DNA of 64,000 nucleotides from Micromonospora sp. FIMYZ51 (GTDB lineage: Bacteria; Actinomycetota; Actinomycetes; Mycobacteriales; Micromonosporaceae). Below the pieces are notes generated by a model, which did no database searches, was not told the DNA's origin, and saw nothing but the letters and a program-made list of their open reading frames with translations. Where the stretch lies: NCBI RefSeq assembly GCF_038246755.1, contig NZ_CP134706.1, forward strand, positions 6,823,501 to 6,887,500. The letters run 5' to 3'. A program made the position numbers and the translations under genes. Shown here in pieces: positions 9,309 through 17,828 of this stretch; within the stretch, counting starts at the first letter, position 1; each line of letters begins with the position of its first letter.

Positions 9309-11192
9309 ATGGAGATAGCGATCGGAAGGCGCAGGCTCATGCGTGCCGCCTCGTTGCTCGCGGTCATGTCACTCGGTGCCGGCACCATCGTTTCCGCGCC
9401 AGCCGCCGCCGCCGGCAAAACCAAGATCGTGGAAGGCGCAACCGTCACGGCGGATCGCAGTTCACCTACCGGATACACCGTCAAGTTCGTCTACCGCAAT
9501 CCCAACGCCACCCAGGTTCGCCTTGCCGGCGACCTGACGCTGCTCGACGTGAACACCGGCAACACCCGGTACCAGCCGGAAGAGTGGCAGCCGGGGCGGT
9601 ACCACGCCGGCGGCACCGAATTCCTCAGGGACATGACCAAGGACTCGAAGGGGTACTGGTCGGTCTCGCTTCCGCTGCACGCCGGGAGCCTCAGCTACTG
9701 GTACCGGGTCTGGGACCCGACGCAGGGCTGGGAGAACAAGCGCATCTGGGATCCCGCCTCGACGAACCCCCGGCCGCCGGGCGAGTCCTCGTTCCGGGTC
9801 CGGAACAACGACGTCCTCGACGCCGTCTACGTGCCGTACGCCGACAAGCAGAACGACCCGGTGCTCAAGGAGCGCGCGGAATACGAGCTGCCGATCAAGG
9901 ACCGCACGAAGCGGGGCACCGTCACGTACATCCCCTACACCACGATCCTCGGCGACAGCGGCCATTACCTCGGCGTCTACCTGCCGGCGAACTACGATCC
10001 CCACCGCGCAGAGCCGTACAAGGTCGCGTATCTGGCGCACGGCATCTTCGGTGACGAGACCGACTTCATGGTCCCGGCGAATGTCCCGCACATCCTGGAC
10101 AACATGACGGCGAAGGGCGAGATCGAGCCGACCGTCGTGGTCACCATGGGGAACCACTTCACCGGCACCAGCCTCGGCTTCGGCTCGTACAACCAGACCA
10201 ACGCCGCAAACAACCTGGTCCAGACGATCCTCCCGCTCATCGAGGAGCGGTACAACGTCGCCACCACCCGGGAAGGGCGCGCCTACGCCGGCTTCTCGTA
10301 CGGCGGCATGACGGGTGCCCACGTGATCCGGGGTTACCCCACCACGTTCGCGTTCTACGGGCACTTCTCCGGTAACCCGTCGCTGAGCACGCAGGACTAC
10401 GACAACGTCGCGGCTGCGGTCGGGGACGACGACCTCTTCGTGTTCCTCGGCAACGGTGTCTTCGAGGGCAACCTCAACGTCCAGAACGGCATCGCGGACA
10501 ACTTCCGCGCTCGCGGGTACGCCGCCGCCACGGCCCAGGTCCCCGGCGCGCACGACGGGATGACGGCGAGCCAGCTGTTCACCATCTTCGCCCGGGACCA
10601 CCTGTGGACGGGTGTCGACTCCGTGTCGGTGACGCCCGCGACGGTGAACCTGACGAAGGGCTGGAACTGGACCAGGCAGTTCAGCGCCAAGGTGACCACC
10701 AACGAGGGCGTGAGCCCGGCGGTGACGTGGTCGGTCGAGGGCGCGACCTCGCACGACACCACCATCTCCGCGGACGGTCTGCTCTCGGTCGCCGCCAAGG
10801 AGAAGGCGTCGTCGCTCACCGTGGTGGCGACGTCGGTGGTCGACCCGACCAAGTCCGCCTCGGCCCGGGTCACCCTGAAGGCCCCGGGTACGGCGAAGAC
10901 CGTGGTGAAGGCGAAGGCCGCTCCCGCGTCGGTCGCCCGGGGTGGCACGTTCACGCTCGACGTCGACGTGCGGGCGCAGCACCAGCACAAGAAGGCGCCA
11001 AAGGTGACCGGCGAGATCGCCGTCACCTTCGCCGGTACCACGCAGGTGGTCGCGCTGACCAACGGCAAGGCGGTCGTCAAACTGCCGACCACCGGCCTGT
11101 CCGCAGGAAACTACCGGGTCCACGTCGCCTACTCCGGTGACCCGACCTACGCTCCCGCTGCCGCGGTCCACCAGCAGCTGCGCGTTCGGTAG
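9309..11192 (+). CDS. Secreted multidomain carbohydrate-esterase-type hydrolase
   Basis: This is a 627-residue exported protein. The order is: signal peptide (RRRLMRAASLLAVMSLGAGTIVSAPAAAA); an N-terminal Ig-like or CBM48-like domain (about 45-165); an alpha/beta-hydrolase of the esterase D/CE1 type (about 190-430) with nucleophile S330 in GFSYGGM and likely catalytic H415 in GAHDGM; a Big_2-like Ig domain (about 438-525); and a Big_3_5-like Ig domain (about 530-627). ATG 9309 is chosen because AGGAG lies 8 nt upstream and it directly precedes the signal peptide; an ATG at 9252 is in frame but lacks one. It probably cleaves acyl or feruloyl esters on plant polysaccharides or another extracellular polymer. 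The exact substrate is not predictable. Confidence 0.85.
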   Translation: MEIAIGRRRLMRAASLLAVMSLGAGTIVSAPAAAAGKTKIVEGATVTADRSSPTGYTVKFVYRNPNATQVRLAGDLTLLDVNTGNTRYQPEEWQPGRYHAGGTEFLRDMTKDSKGYWSVSLPLHAGSLSYWYRVWDPTQGWENKRIWDPASTNPRPPGESSFRVRNNDVLDAVYVPYADKQNDPVLKERAEYELPIKDRTKRGTVTYIPYTTILGDSGHYLGVYLPANYDPHRAEPYKVAYLAHGIFGDETDFMVPANVPHILDNMTAKGEIEPTVVVTMGNHFTGTSLGFGSYNQTNAANNLVQTILPLIEERYNVATTREGRAYAGFSYGGMTGAHVIRGYPTTFAFYGHFSGNPSLSTQDYDNVAAAVGDDDLFVFLGNGVFEGNLNVQNGIADNFRARGYAAATAQVPGAHDGMTASQLFTIFARDHLWTGVDSVSVTPATVNLTKGWNWTRQFSAKVTTNEGVSPAVTWSVEGATSHDTTISADGLLSVAAKEKASSLTVVATSVVDPTKSASARVTLKAPGTAKTVVKAKAAPASVARGGTFTLDVDVRAQHQHKKAPKVTGEIAVTFAGTTQVVALTNGKAVVKLPTTGLSAGNYRVHVAYSGDPTYAPAAAVHQQLRVR

Positions 11193-11201
11193 TCGATAGG
11201 C

Positions 11202-11238
11202 ATGGTGGGCCGGCGACCTCCCGTCGTCGGCCCACCAT
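11202..11238. terminator. Bidirectional terminator between esterase and sensor kinase
   Basis: The 16-nt arms 11202-11217 and 11223-11238 pair with one mismatch around a 5-nt loop. It lies 10 nt after the esterase stop and 15 nt before the kinase stop, so it can serve both converging genes. Confidence 0.7.
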
Positions 11239-11252
11239 CGTCTCGCCGACCG

Positions 11253-13064
11253 TCAGGTGGGACCCGGCCCCGCCACGGTCTCCGGTAGCCGGACGGTGAA
11301 CAGGCTGCCCTGGCCGGGGGTACTCCGCACCGTCAGGGTGCCGCCGTGCGCTTCGACCAGGTGCTTGGTGATCGCCAGACCCAGACCGCTGCCGCCGGTC
11401 GCCCGGTTGCGCGACTCGTCCGCCCGCCAGAACCTGTCGAAGATCTTCGACAGGTGCTCGGGAGCGATGCCCACGCCGCTGTCCCGTACGGTGATCGTGG
11501 TGTCGTACGCGCCGACGGTGACCGACCCGCCGGGCGGGGTGTAGCGGATCGCGTTGGAGACCAGGTTGCCGACGATCTGGCGTAGCCGCACCGCGTCGAC
11601 CGAGAGCACCGGATCCGCGTCGATCCGCATGGTCAGGTCGAGGTCGGCCGCCTGTGCCCGGCCCCGGTGGCTGTCCACCACCTGGCTGAGCACGTCCCGC
11701 ACGTACGTCGGCTCGGGATGGATCCGCAGCGTTCCCGCGTCCGCGGCGGCCAGATCGGTCAGGTCGTCGATGATGTGCTGGAGCAGCACCGCCTCCTCGT
11801 GCAGCAGCCCGAGCAGCTGGGCGTCGGTCGGGGCGAGATCGTCCTGGGCCGCCTCCAGCCAGCTGCGGATGTTCGTCAGCGGCGTACGCAGTTCGTGCGC
11901 CACGTCGCTGACCATGGCTCGTCGCTGCGCCTCGGCCCGGTCGCGGCGGTGCACCGAATCGTTCAGAGCACGGGCCAACCGGCCGATCTCGTCCGAGCTG
12001 GACACCGGGGCGGGGCGCTGCCGGTCGACGGCGTCGGTGAGCGCCTGCAACGGCCGGACCAGCCGACGACCCACCAGCACCGTGACGATGATGGTGGCGA
12101 CCAGCACCGCCCCGGTCACCGTGACGATGCGGATGGTGTTCTCGCCGGACAGGGTGAACGTGGTCTGGTCGACACCCGTGTCCGGGGCGGTGATGAACAG
12201 CAGCACGGCCGGGGCCACGTACGGCTGGAGCAGGGTCCGCCGGGACTTCTCCACGCAGCTGTTGACCCGCGCCGCACCGACCGCGTCCAGGTAGCCGCGG
12301 CTTTCCTCGGCTGGCACCGGCCGCGCGTCGCGCAGCGGAATCAGGTACGCCGTGAAGTCGGGCAGGACCTCCAGGCGCTGGGTCTTCTCGTCCAGGTCGA
12401 CGCAGCGGGCCGCCAACCGGCCCAGCGACCGTAGCGCCTTGCCTTCGGATCCGGTGGCTGGCTCAGGCGTACCGATCCGGCATCTGCTGGCCACTCCGAT
12501 CGGGTCCGGAGTGGCCACGATGATCTCGAATCGGCCGTCGGGCTGCTCCTCGATCTCCCCGTCGTTTCCCATCTTCCGCAGGCAGGCGAGCTGCTCGTCG
12601 GCAACCGCGCGGAGCTTGGCACGGACGGCCGGCGACACCTTGAACGGTCCGACCGCCCGGCGGTCGATGCGGTCCGTACCGCCGGTCAGGCCGAGGTCCA
12701 GGTTCAGCGGGTCCACCACTGCGGCCGGCCGGGCGGTACGCAGCGACGGGCCGGGGAACGTGTCGGCGATGACCGCCCGGTCCTCGGTCATCAGGGTGAT
12801 TCGGCGGTCCAGTTCGGCGGCACGTTGTTCGATCAGCGGCTGCACCCCGGACCAGTCCGGATGGCTGGCCGCGTACCCGATCAGCAGGTCGTACACGCTG
12901 CGGTTCTCGGCGAGCGAGCGGCCCTGTTCCTGGCTGATCGCCCGGGTCGCGGTCCGGGTGGCCAGCCAGGCGGTGGCCGCGATCGCGGCGACCGCGATCA
13001 GCACCGAGGTGACCAGCAGCCGGGTCACCAGCCGGTGCCGGATCGGCACTCGACCGCCGCTCAC
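11253..13064 (-). CDS. Two-component sensor histidine kinase
   Basis: This 603-residue membrane kinase has a first helix near residues 14-35 (LLVTSVLIAVAAIAATAWLA), a large extracellular sensor region, a second helix at about 320-340 (IVTVTGAVLVATIIVTVLVG), HAMP, HisKA with H390 in VAHELRTPL, and a HATPase domain with NLVSNAIRYTPPGG, DSGVGIAP and GGSGLGLAITKHLVEAHGG. The start GTG 13064 overlaps the stop of the response-regulator gene by 4 nt; longer upstream frames are shadows of that regulator. It should phosphorylate the neighbouring regulator in response to an envelope signal. The pair is divergent from a MacAB-like efflux operon, its likely target. Confidence 0.93.
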   Translation of the reverse strand: MSGGRVPIRHRLVTRLLVTSVLIAVAAIAATAWLATRTATRAISQEQGRSLAENRSVYDLLIGYAASHPDWSGVQPLIEQRAAELDRRITLMTEDRAVIADTFPGPSLRTARPAAVVDPLNLDLGLTGGTDRIDRRAVGPFKVSPAVRAKLRAVADEQLACLRKMGNDGEIEEQPDGRFEIIVATPDPIGVASRCRIGTPEPATGSEGKALRSLGRLAARCVDLDEKTQRLEVLPDFTAYLIPLRDARPVPAEESRGYLDAVGAARVNSCVEKSRRTLLQPYVAPAVLLFITAPDTGVDQTTFTLSGENTIRIVTVTGAVLVATIIVTVLVGRRLVRPLQALTDAVDRQRPAPVSSSDEIGRLARALNDSVHRRDRAEAQRRAMVSDVAHELRTPLTNIRSWLEAAQDDLAPTDAQLLGLLHEEAVLLQHIIDDLTDLAAADAGTLRIHPEPTYVRDVLSQVVDSHRGRAQAADLDLTMRIDADPVLSVDAVRLRQIVGNLVSNAIRYTPPGGSVTVGAYDTTITVRDSGVGIAPEHLSKIFDRFWRADESRNRATGGSGLGLAITKHLVEAHGGTLTVRSTPGQGSLFTVRLPETVAGPGPT

Positions 13065-13768
13065 CGTGCCGTCGCCGAACCGCCGGTCAGCTTGTAACCG
13101 ACGCCGAAGACGGTGATCAACCAGGCGGGGCGCTGCGGATCGCGTTCGATCTTGCGCCGCAGGTTCATCACGTGCACATCGATTGTCCGTTCGGTCGAGC
13201 TGCGGTCGATGCCGTGGGTGTGGTGCAGCAGTTGGGCCCGGGTGAAGACCCGGTTCGGTTGCTCCGCCATGGCCGCCAGGATGGCGAACTCGCCACGGGT
13301 GCAGGCCACCCCGACGCCGTCCACGGTCACCTGGTGCGCCGCCGTGTCGATCTCGATCGGACCGATCCGCCGCAGCGCGGTCCCGGCCGGGACCGGCACG
13401 CCCCGGCTGGCACGCCGCAGCAGGGTACGCACCCGGGCCATCAACTCCCGCGGGCTGTACGGCTTGGTCAGGTAGTCGTCGGCACCGAGTTCCAACCCGA
13501 TCAGCAGATCGTCCTCCGTGGTGCGGGCGGTCAACATCAGCACCAGCAGGTCCGACTCCCGGCGCAGGGTCTGGCACACCTGTAGGCCGTCAAGTACCGG
13601 CATCATCACGTCCAGCACCAGCAGGTCGGGCCGCAGCCGCCGGGCAGTGTCAAGCGCCGCCCGGCCGTCGTGCACCACCACTGCGTCGTGGCCTTCGGCG
13701 GTCAGGTACCGGCGTACCACCTCGGCCTGGCGGAGATCGTCGTCGGCGACCAGAACCTGCGCGCACAT
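13061..13768 (-). CDS. OmpR-family response regulator
   Basis: This 235-residue protein has a receiver domain (about 1-118), phosphoacceptor D53 in LLVLDVMMPVLDG, acidic pocket DDD near residue 9 and KPY near 102. A winged-helix DNA-binding domain follows (about 135-228; ends VITVFGVGYKLTGG). It is cotranscribed with the sensor kinase through a GTGA overlap. The promoter must lie in the 91-nt gap to the divergent efflux operon, where the small palindrome ACCTGACAGGT (13819-13829) is found. Confidence 0.95.
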   Translation of the reverse strand: MCAQVLVADDDLRQAEVVRRYLTAEGHDAVVVHDGRAALDTARRLRPDLLVLDVMMPVLDGLQVCQTLRRESDLLVLMLTARTTEDDLLIGLELGADDYLTKPYSPRELMARVRTLLRRASRGVPVPAGTALRRIGPIEIDTAAHQVTVDGVGVACTRGEFAILAAMAEQPNRVFTRAQLLHHTHGIDRSSTERTIDVHVMNLRRKIERDPQRPAWLITVFGVGYKLTGGSATAR

Positions 13769-13818
13769 GGCGGCGATGATAGGTCCGGGCAGCCGTCGCG
13801 AGCGGTCCCGGACGCGAT

Positions 13819-13829
13819 ACCTGACAGGT
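13819..13829. promoter_or_regulatory. Small palindrome in the regulator/efflux intergenic gap
   Basis: ACCTGACAGGT has 5-nt perfect arms and lies in the 91-nt gap between the response-regulator start (13768) and the adaptor start (13860). It could be part of a regulator binding site, but OmpR-type sites are usually direct repeats, so this is weak. Confidence 0.25.
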
Positions 13830-13859
13830 TTCTAACGACCGCTGGACACGCTCGTCGGC

Positions 13860-15068
13860 ATGCATCGGAAGCTTGACGACCCGACCGAGTTCATCCCGCG
13901 CGGGTCGGATCCGCCGGCCCGGCGGCGCGGAATGCGCTGGTTTGCCGTGGGGCTCGTGGTGGCCGGGCTGGCGGTCGGGTCCGGGTTCGCGGTGACCCGG
14001 CACCGGGCCGCCGCCGAGCCGGGGCCGGAGGAGCCGAGCACCGTCGCGACCACGCCGATCGTCCGCCGCGACCTCTCCACCACCCGGACGCTGCCCGGCA
14101 CCATCGGGTTCGGCGCGGCCCGCCCGCTCGCCGGACACCTGGCGGCGACGGTCACCTGGTTGCCTGCGGCCGGTGCCACGATCAAGCGGGGTGGGCAGCT
14201 GTTCCGGGCCGATGACCGGCCGGTGGTGCTCTTCTACGGCAGCATGCCGATGTACCGGGACATCGCCGGGCACAACCTGGTCGGCCGGGACGTGCGGATC
14301 GTCGCGGAGAACCTCAGCGCGCTCGGCTACTCGATCGGGCGGCAGCCGGCAGCCGGCGAGCGGGTGACGCCGCACCCGCCGGCCGGGAACTCCACCACCG
14401 ATCCCGGCGCGGCGGATGCCGGGCCGCAACCGCAGCGGGTACGCAGCGGCGAGGGCGTCCTCACCGCCGCCCTGATCGCGGCGATCAAACGGTGGCAGAC
14501 CGATCTCGGGGTACCGGCGACCGGCACGATCCCGGTGGGTCACGTCGAGGTCTCCAGCGGAGCGATCCGGGTGGAGTCGATAAGCAGCCAACCCGGCGAC
14601 CCGGCGAACGCACCACTGATGTCGGTGACCGCCATCCGCAAGGTGATCACGGTCGGTGCCGAGCTGGCCGACGCCGCCACGATCAAACGCGGCGACCGGG
14701 TGAAGGTGGGGCTGCCCGACGAGCGTACGGTGCCGGCCCGGGTCGTCTCCGTCGGCCGCGATCTCGTCGCGGCCGAGAACGGCATCGTCACCGGCCCACA
14801 ACTGCTGACCGTGACGGTGGCGGTCGACAAGCCGAAGGCCATCGCCGACCTCGACTCCGGCGAGGTTCAGGTGGTCTTCGTCGGGCGTACCGCCGCCGAC
14901 GTGCTGGCCGCGCCGGTCGAGGCGCTGGTGGCCCTGCGCGAGGGCGGCTACGCGGTGCAGACGCCAAGCGGACTGGTCGCGGTGCGCACCGGCATGTTCG
15001 CCGACGGCTGGGTCGAAATCACCGGCGCCGGGTTGACCGAGGGCACCGAGCTGGTGGTACCCGCGTGA
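13860..15068 (+). CDS. Efflux membrane-fusion-type adaptor with peptidoglycan-binding-like domain
   Basis: This 402-residue protein is anchored by one helix at about 26-47 ([19 protein letters not shown]). Outside the membrane it has a HlyD/MacA-like region, including [25 protein letters not shown], which resembles a lipoyl-like hairpin half. A peptidoglycan-binding_1-like segment follows (about 140-220; [23 protein letters not shown]), and then further barrel-like domains ([26 protein letters not shown]). It overlaps the ABC ATPase gene by 4 nt. Such adaptors link an ABC permease to the cell wall in Gram-positive MacAB-like systems. The substrate is unknown. Confidence 0.8.
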   Translation: MHRKLDDPTEFIPRGSDPPARRRGMRWFAVGLVVAGLAVGSGFAVTRHRAAAEPGPEEPSTVATTPIVRRDLSTTRTLPGTIGFGAARPLAGHLAATVTWLPAAGATIKRGGQLFRADDRPVVLFYGSMPMYRDIAGHNLVGRDVRIVAENLSALGYSIGRQPAAGERVTPHPPAGNSTTDPGAADAGPQPQRVRSGEGVLTAALIAAIKRWQTDLGVPATGTIPVGHVEVSSGAIRVESISSQPGDPANAPLMSVTAIRKVITVGAELADAATIKRGDRVKVGLPDERTVPARVVSVGRDLVAAENGIVTGPQLLTVTVAVDKPKAIADLDSGEVQVVFVGRTAADVLAAPVEALVALREGGYAVQTPSGLVAVRTGMFADGWVEITGAGLTEGTELVVPA

Positions 15069-15787
15069 GCAGCCGACCGGTGCTCTCGGTCCGGGACGCG
15101 TCGATGGTCTACCCGGGTGGGGTCACCGCGCTGAGCGGGGTGAGCCTGGACGTCGCCGCCGGAGAACTGGTGGCCATCGTCGGTCCATCGGGCTCGGGCA
15201 AGTCCACCCTGCTCAACATCATCGGTACCTTGGACCGCCCCACCTCGGGCACCGTCCACATCGGCGGGCAGCACGTCGCGACGCTGGGGGACCGTCAACT
15301 GTCGGCGCTGCGGGCCCGGGAGATCGGCTTCGTCTTCCAACAGTTCCACCTCGCCGACGGCCTGAGCGCGGTCGAGAACGTGGCCACCGGTCTGCTCTAC
15401 GCCGGGGTGCCGCGTCGACAGCGGCGGGAACACGCGCTGCGTGCCCTGGCCCGGGTCGGCCTGGCGCACCGCATCGGGCATCACCCACGGCAACTGTCCG
15501 GTGGCGAGAAGCAGCGCGTCGCGATCGCCCGCGCCCTGGCCAACCGACCCTCGCTGGTTCTGGCCGACGAACCCACCGGCGCGCTGGACACCGCCACCGG
15601 GCAGTCCGTGCTGCGGTTGCTGCGCCGGCTCAACGAGGAGGGCACCACCATCGTGCTGATCACCCACGACCGCGACATCGCCGCATCGCTGCCTCGGCGG
15701 ATCGAGATCCGCGACGGCCGGCTGGTTCGCGACGATGCCGGGTCGTCGACCTGGCCGGCGGTGCGCGCCGGGGCGGCGGACCGGTGA
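15065..15787 (+). CDS. MacB/LolD-type ABC transporter ATPase
   Basis: This 240-residue ATPase has Walker [10 protein letters not shown] (about 39-47), the Q-loop in [19 protein letters not shown], signature [15 protein letters not shown] and Walker [13 protein letters not shown]. These are the hallmarks of the MacB/LolD/FtsE branch that drives mechanotransmission rather than classical transport. GTG 15065 overlaps the adaptor stop (GTGA); its own stop overlaps the permease start in the same way. It is the middle gene of a three-gene operon with adaptor and permease. Confidence 0.92.
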   Translation: MSSRPVLSVRDASMVYPGGVTALSGVSLDVAAGELVAIVGPSGSGKSTLLNIIGTLDRPTSGTVHIGGQHVATLGDRQLSALRAREIGFVFQQFHLADGLSAVENVATGLLYAGVPRRQRREHALRALARVGLAHRIGHHPRQLSGGEKQRVAIARALANRPSLVLADEPTGALDTATGQSVLRLLRRLNEEGTTIVLITHDRDIAASLPRRIEIRDGRLVRDDAGSSTWPAVRAGAADR

Positions 15788-17001
15788 CCGGGCAACTCGA
15801 CCGGGCACCACGGCCCGCCCGGCTGGCCGTGCCGGACCTGCTCGCGCTCGGCTTGACCGGCCTGCGTACCCGTCCGCTGCGGGCGGTGCTGTCGGCGCTG
15901 GGCATCGCGATCGGCATCGCCACGATGATCGTGGTGACCGGCATCCCGGCGTCCAGCCAGGCCGCGCTGCTGGCGGAGTTGACCGCACTCGGCACGAACA
16001 CCCTCCAGGCGATGGCCGCGCCGGACCGCGATCCACCGACCCGACTGCCGGCATCGGCGGTGGGAATGGTCAAGCGCATCGGCCCGGTCACCGCGGTCAG
16101 CGCGGTCGGCAACACCCACACCGTGGTACGCCGAAACGACCGCGTCGACCCCGCGAACGGCTCCGGCCTCACCGTGCTGGCCAGCCACCTGGATCTGCTG
16201 CCCACCATCAACGCACGGATCCGGGCCGGCAGTTGGCTGAACCCGGCCACGGCGAACTTCCCCACCGTCGTGCTCGGTTCCGTCGCCGCCGCCCGGCTCG
16301 GCATCGCCGACCTGCCCGCCGGCCAGCCCCCGCCGCAGGTGATCATCGCGGACCGCCGGTTCACCGTGATCGGCATCCTGGCCGAGACTCCGCTGTCGCC
16401 GGACATCGACCGCTCGGTGCTTGTCGGGTGGGAGGCGGCCCGCAGCGAGTTGCGGTTCGACGGTCACCCGACGGTGATCTACGTGCGCTGCGTGGAGTCG
16501 CAGTTGGAGGCGGTCCGGGAGGTGCTTGCGGAGACCATCGCACCGGAACGACCCGGCCAGGTGGTGGTCAGCCGCCCCTCCGACGCGCTGGCCGCCAAGC
16601 GGGCCACCGAGGGCAGCTTCGCCGTACTCTTTCTGGCCCTGGCCGGGGTCGCCCTGCTCGTCGGCGGCATCGGGGTAGCCAACACGATGGTCGTCTCGGT
16701 CCTGGAACGGCGCACGGAGATCGGCCTGCGGCGGGCGCTCGGCGCGACCCGTGGGCAGATTCGAGCTCAGTTCCTTACCGAATCGGTGCTGCTGGCGGTG
16801 CTCGGCGGACTGGTCGGCACCGCGTTGGGCCTGCTCGCCACCGTCGGGTACGCGACCTGGCAGGGTTGGCCGTTGGTGGTGCCCGGAGAATCGGCAGTTC
16901 TGGGGGTTGGCGGCGCGGTCGTGATCGGGGTGTTCGCCGGTGTCTACCCGTGCGTACGCGCGGCTCGGCTACCCCCGACGCAGGCCCTCGCGGCCGGCTG
17001 A
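15784..17001 (+). CDS. MacB-type FtsX-like permease
   Basis: This 405-residue protein has the FtsX/MacB topology: one N-terminal helix ([23 protein letters not shown]), a large extracellular MacB-PCD-like domain (about 65-270), then three helices ([57 protein letters not shown]). The conserved [19 protein letters not shown] segment follows the second helix. The GTGA overlap with the ATPase shows coupling. With the adaptor and ATPase it should form a tripartite-like exporter or envelope-stress system controlled by the divergent two-component pair. Confidence 0.92.
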   Translation: MTGQLDRAPRPARLAVPDLLALGLTGLRTRPLRAVLSALGIAIGIATMIVVTGIPASSQAALLAELTALGTNTLQAMAAPDRDPPTRLPASAVGMVKRIGPVTAVSAVGNTHTVVRRNDRVDPANGSGLTVLASHLDLLPTINARIRAGSWLNPATANFPTVVLGSVAAARLGIADLPAGQPPPQVIIADRRFTVIGILAETPLSPDIDRSVLVGWEAARSELRFDGHPTVIYVRCVESQLEAVREVLAETIAPERPGQVVVSRPSDALAAKRATEGSFAVLFLALAGVALLVGGIGVANTMVVSVLERRTEIGLRRALGATRGQIRAQFLTESVLLAVLGGLVGTALGLLATVGYATWQGWPLVVPGESAVLGVGGAVVIGVFAGVYPCVRAARLPPTQALAAG

Positions 17002-17060
17002 ACCTGCCCGCTCGCGGTGCTCGCCCGGGATCCGACGGCGGTGTTGGCCCGGGATCCGAA

Positions 17061-17098
17061 CGAGTGCGGCGGCCGGATCCCCCCGGCCGCCGCACTCG
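17061..17098. terminator. Strong hairpin terminator after the efflux operon
   Basis: The arms 17061-17076 and 17083-17098 are perfectly complementary over 16 nt with a 6-nt loop. It lies between the converging permease and lipoprotein genes. Just upstream, CCCGGGATCCGA occurs twice (near 17027 and 17049). Confidence 0.75.
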
Positions 17099-17113
17099 CG
17101 GTACGCCCCGACG

Positions 17114-17701
17114 TCATTTCGACGCGGCGGCCACCTTGCGCTCGCACTCGGGTGCGAGGTCCAGGCCCAGGCTGATCGAGCGGGGATCGTTCTGGTCACC
17201 GCCGAGGGCCAGGGAGATGCCGTCCTCGCTGACCTCCACGTACCTGACGCCCTTGTCCTTGAGGCACCTCACCACGTTGAGCGCGAAGTCCCGGGCCTCC
17301 GGGTTGGCCGGATCCTTCTCCCACGGCGGCAGCGGATAGAACTGCGGTTCACAGATCCGGTTCGCCGCCTCGAACTTCTCCAACTCCTCCGGGCTGGCAA
17401 CCCGGGGCCGGCCGACGGGGGCGTCCCCGCCCGCACCGGTCTTGTTCGGGAAACCCTGCTCCTCCAGGCACCTGTTGTACGGTCCGAGCAACGCCTGGAA
17501 CTCCTCCGGCGTGGTGTCGAGCCGCTCGCGCGGGCGTTGTTCCTTCGGTTGCGCCGAACCGGTCCGATCCGGCTCCGGAGTGGCCAGGGTGGCCACCTGC
17601 GTCCCGCCGTCGTCGGCCTGCTTTTCGTCGCCCGTCGCCCCGCAGGCCGAGAGCGCGACCAGCATGACGGCACTCACCCAGAGCGCCCGACGTCTCCGCA
17701 T
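17114..17701 (-). CDS. Small lipoprotein with paired CLxxxG motifs
   Basis: This 195-residue protein has a basic start, a hydrophobic segment and the lipobox LSAC with the modified C20, so it is anchored outside the membrane. An acidic/polar linker is followed by two similar segments, NRCLEEQGF and VRCLKDKGV, each with a cysteine that could pair with the other. This pattern is common in uncharacterised actinobacterial lipoproteins. It converges on the MacAB-like operon and may monitor the same envelope process, but no function is known. Confidence 0.75.
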   Translation of the reverse strand: MRRRRALWVSAVMLVALSACGATGDEKQADDGGTQVATLATPEPDRTGSAQPKEQRPRERLDTTPEEFQALLGPYNRCLEEQGFPNKTGAGGDAPVGRPRVASPEELEKFEAANRICEPQFYPLPPWEKDPANPEARDFALNVVRCLKDKGVRYVEVSEDGISLALGGDQNDPRSISLGLDLAPECERKVAAASK

Positions 17702-17717
17702 GACATCGCCCCTTCCA

Positions 17718-17772
17718 TCCGGTCGGCCGGGCCGCTCCCGGACCGCTCCGGCCGGCCTCCCGGCCGACCGGA
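17718..17772. terminator. Terminator hairpin downstream of DUF4353-CBM2 gene
   Basis: The arms 17718-17731 and 17759-17772 are perfectly complementary over 14 nt, with a 27-nt loop that can itself fold. It lies between the lipoprotein start and the stop of the leftward CBM2 gene and probably ends that transcript. Confidence 0.55.
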
Positions 17773-17828
17773 GCCAGCTTTGCGAGCGGAAGTGAGGAAC
17801 ATGTCAGCTTCGCGGTGGCGCTACCTGA

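Noticed and set aside
11253..13577. 774-codon version of the sensor kinase
   Set aside because: Its first 170 residues are an out-of-frame reading of the response-regulator gene. GTG 13064 with a GTGA overlap is the expected start.
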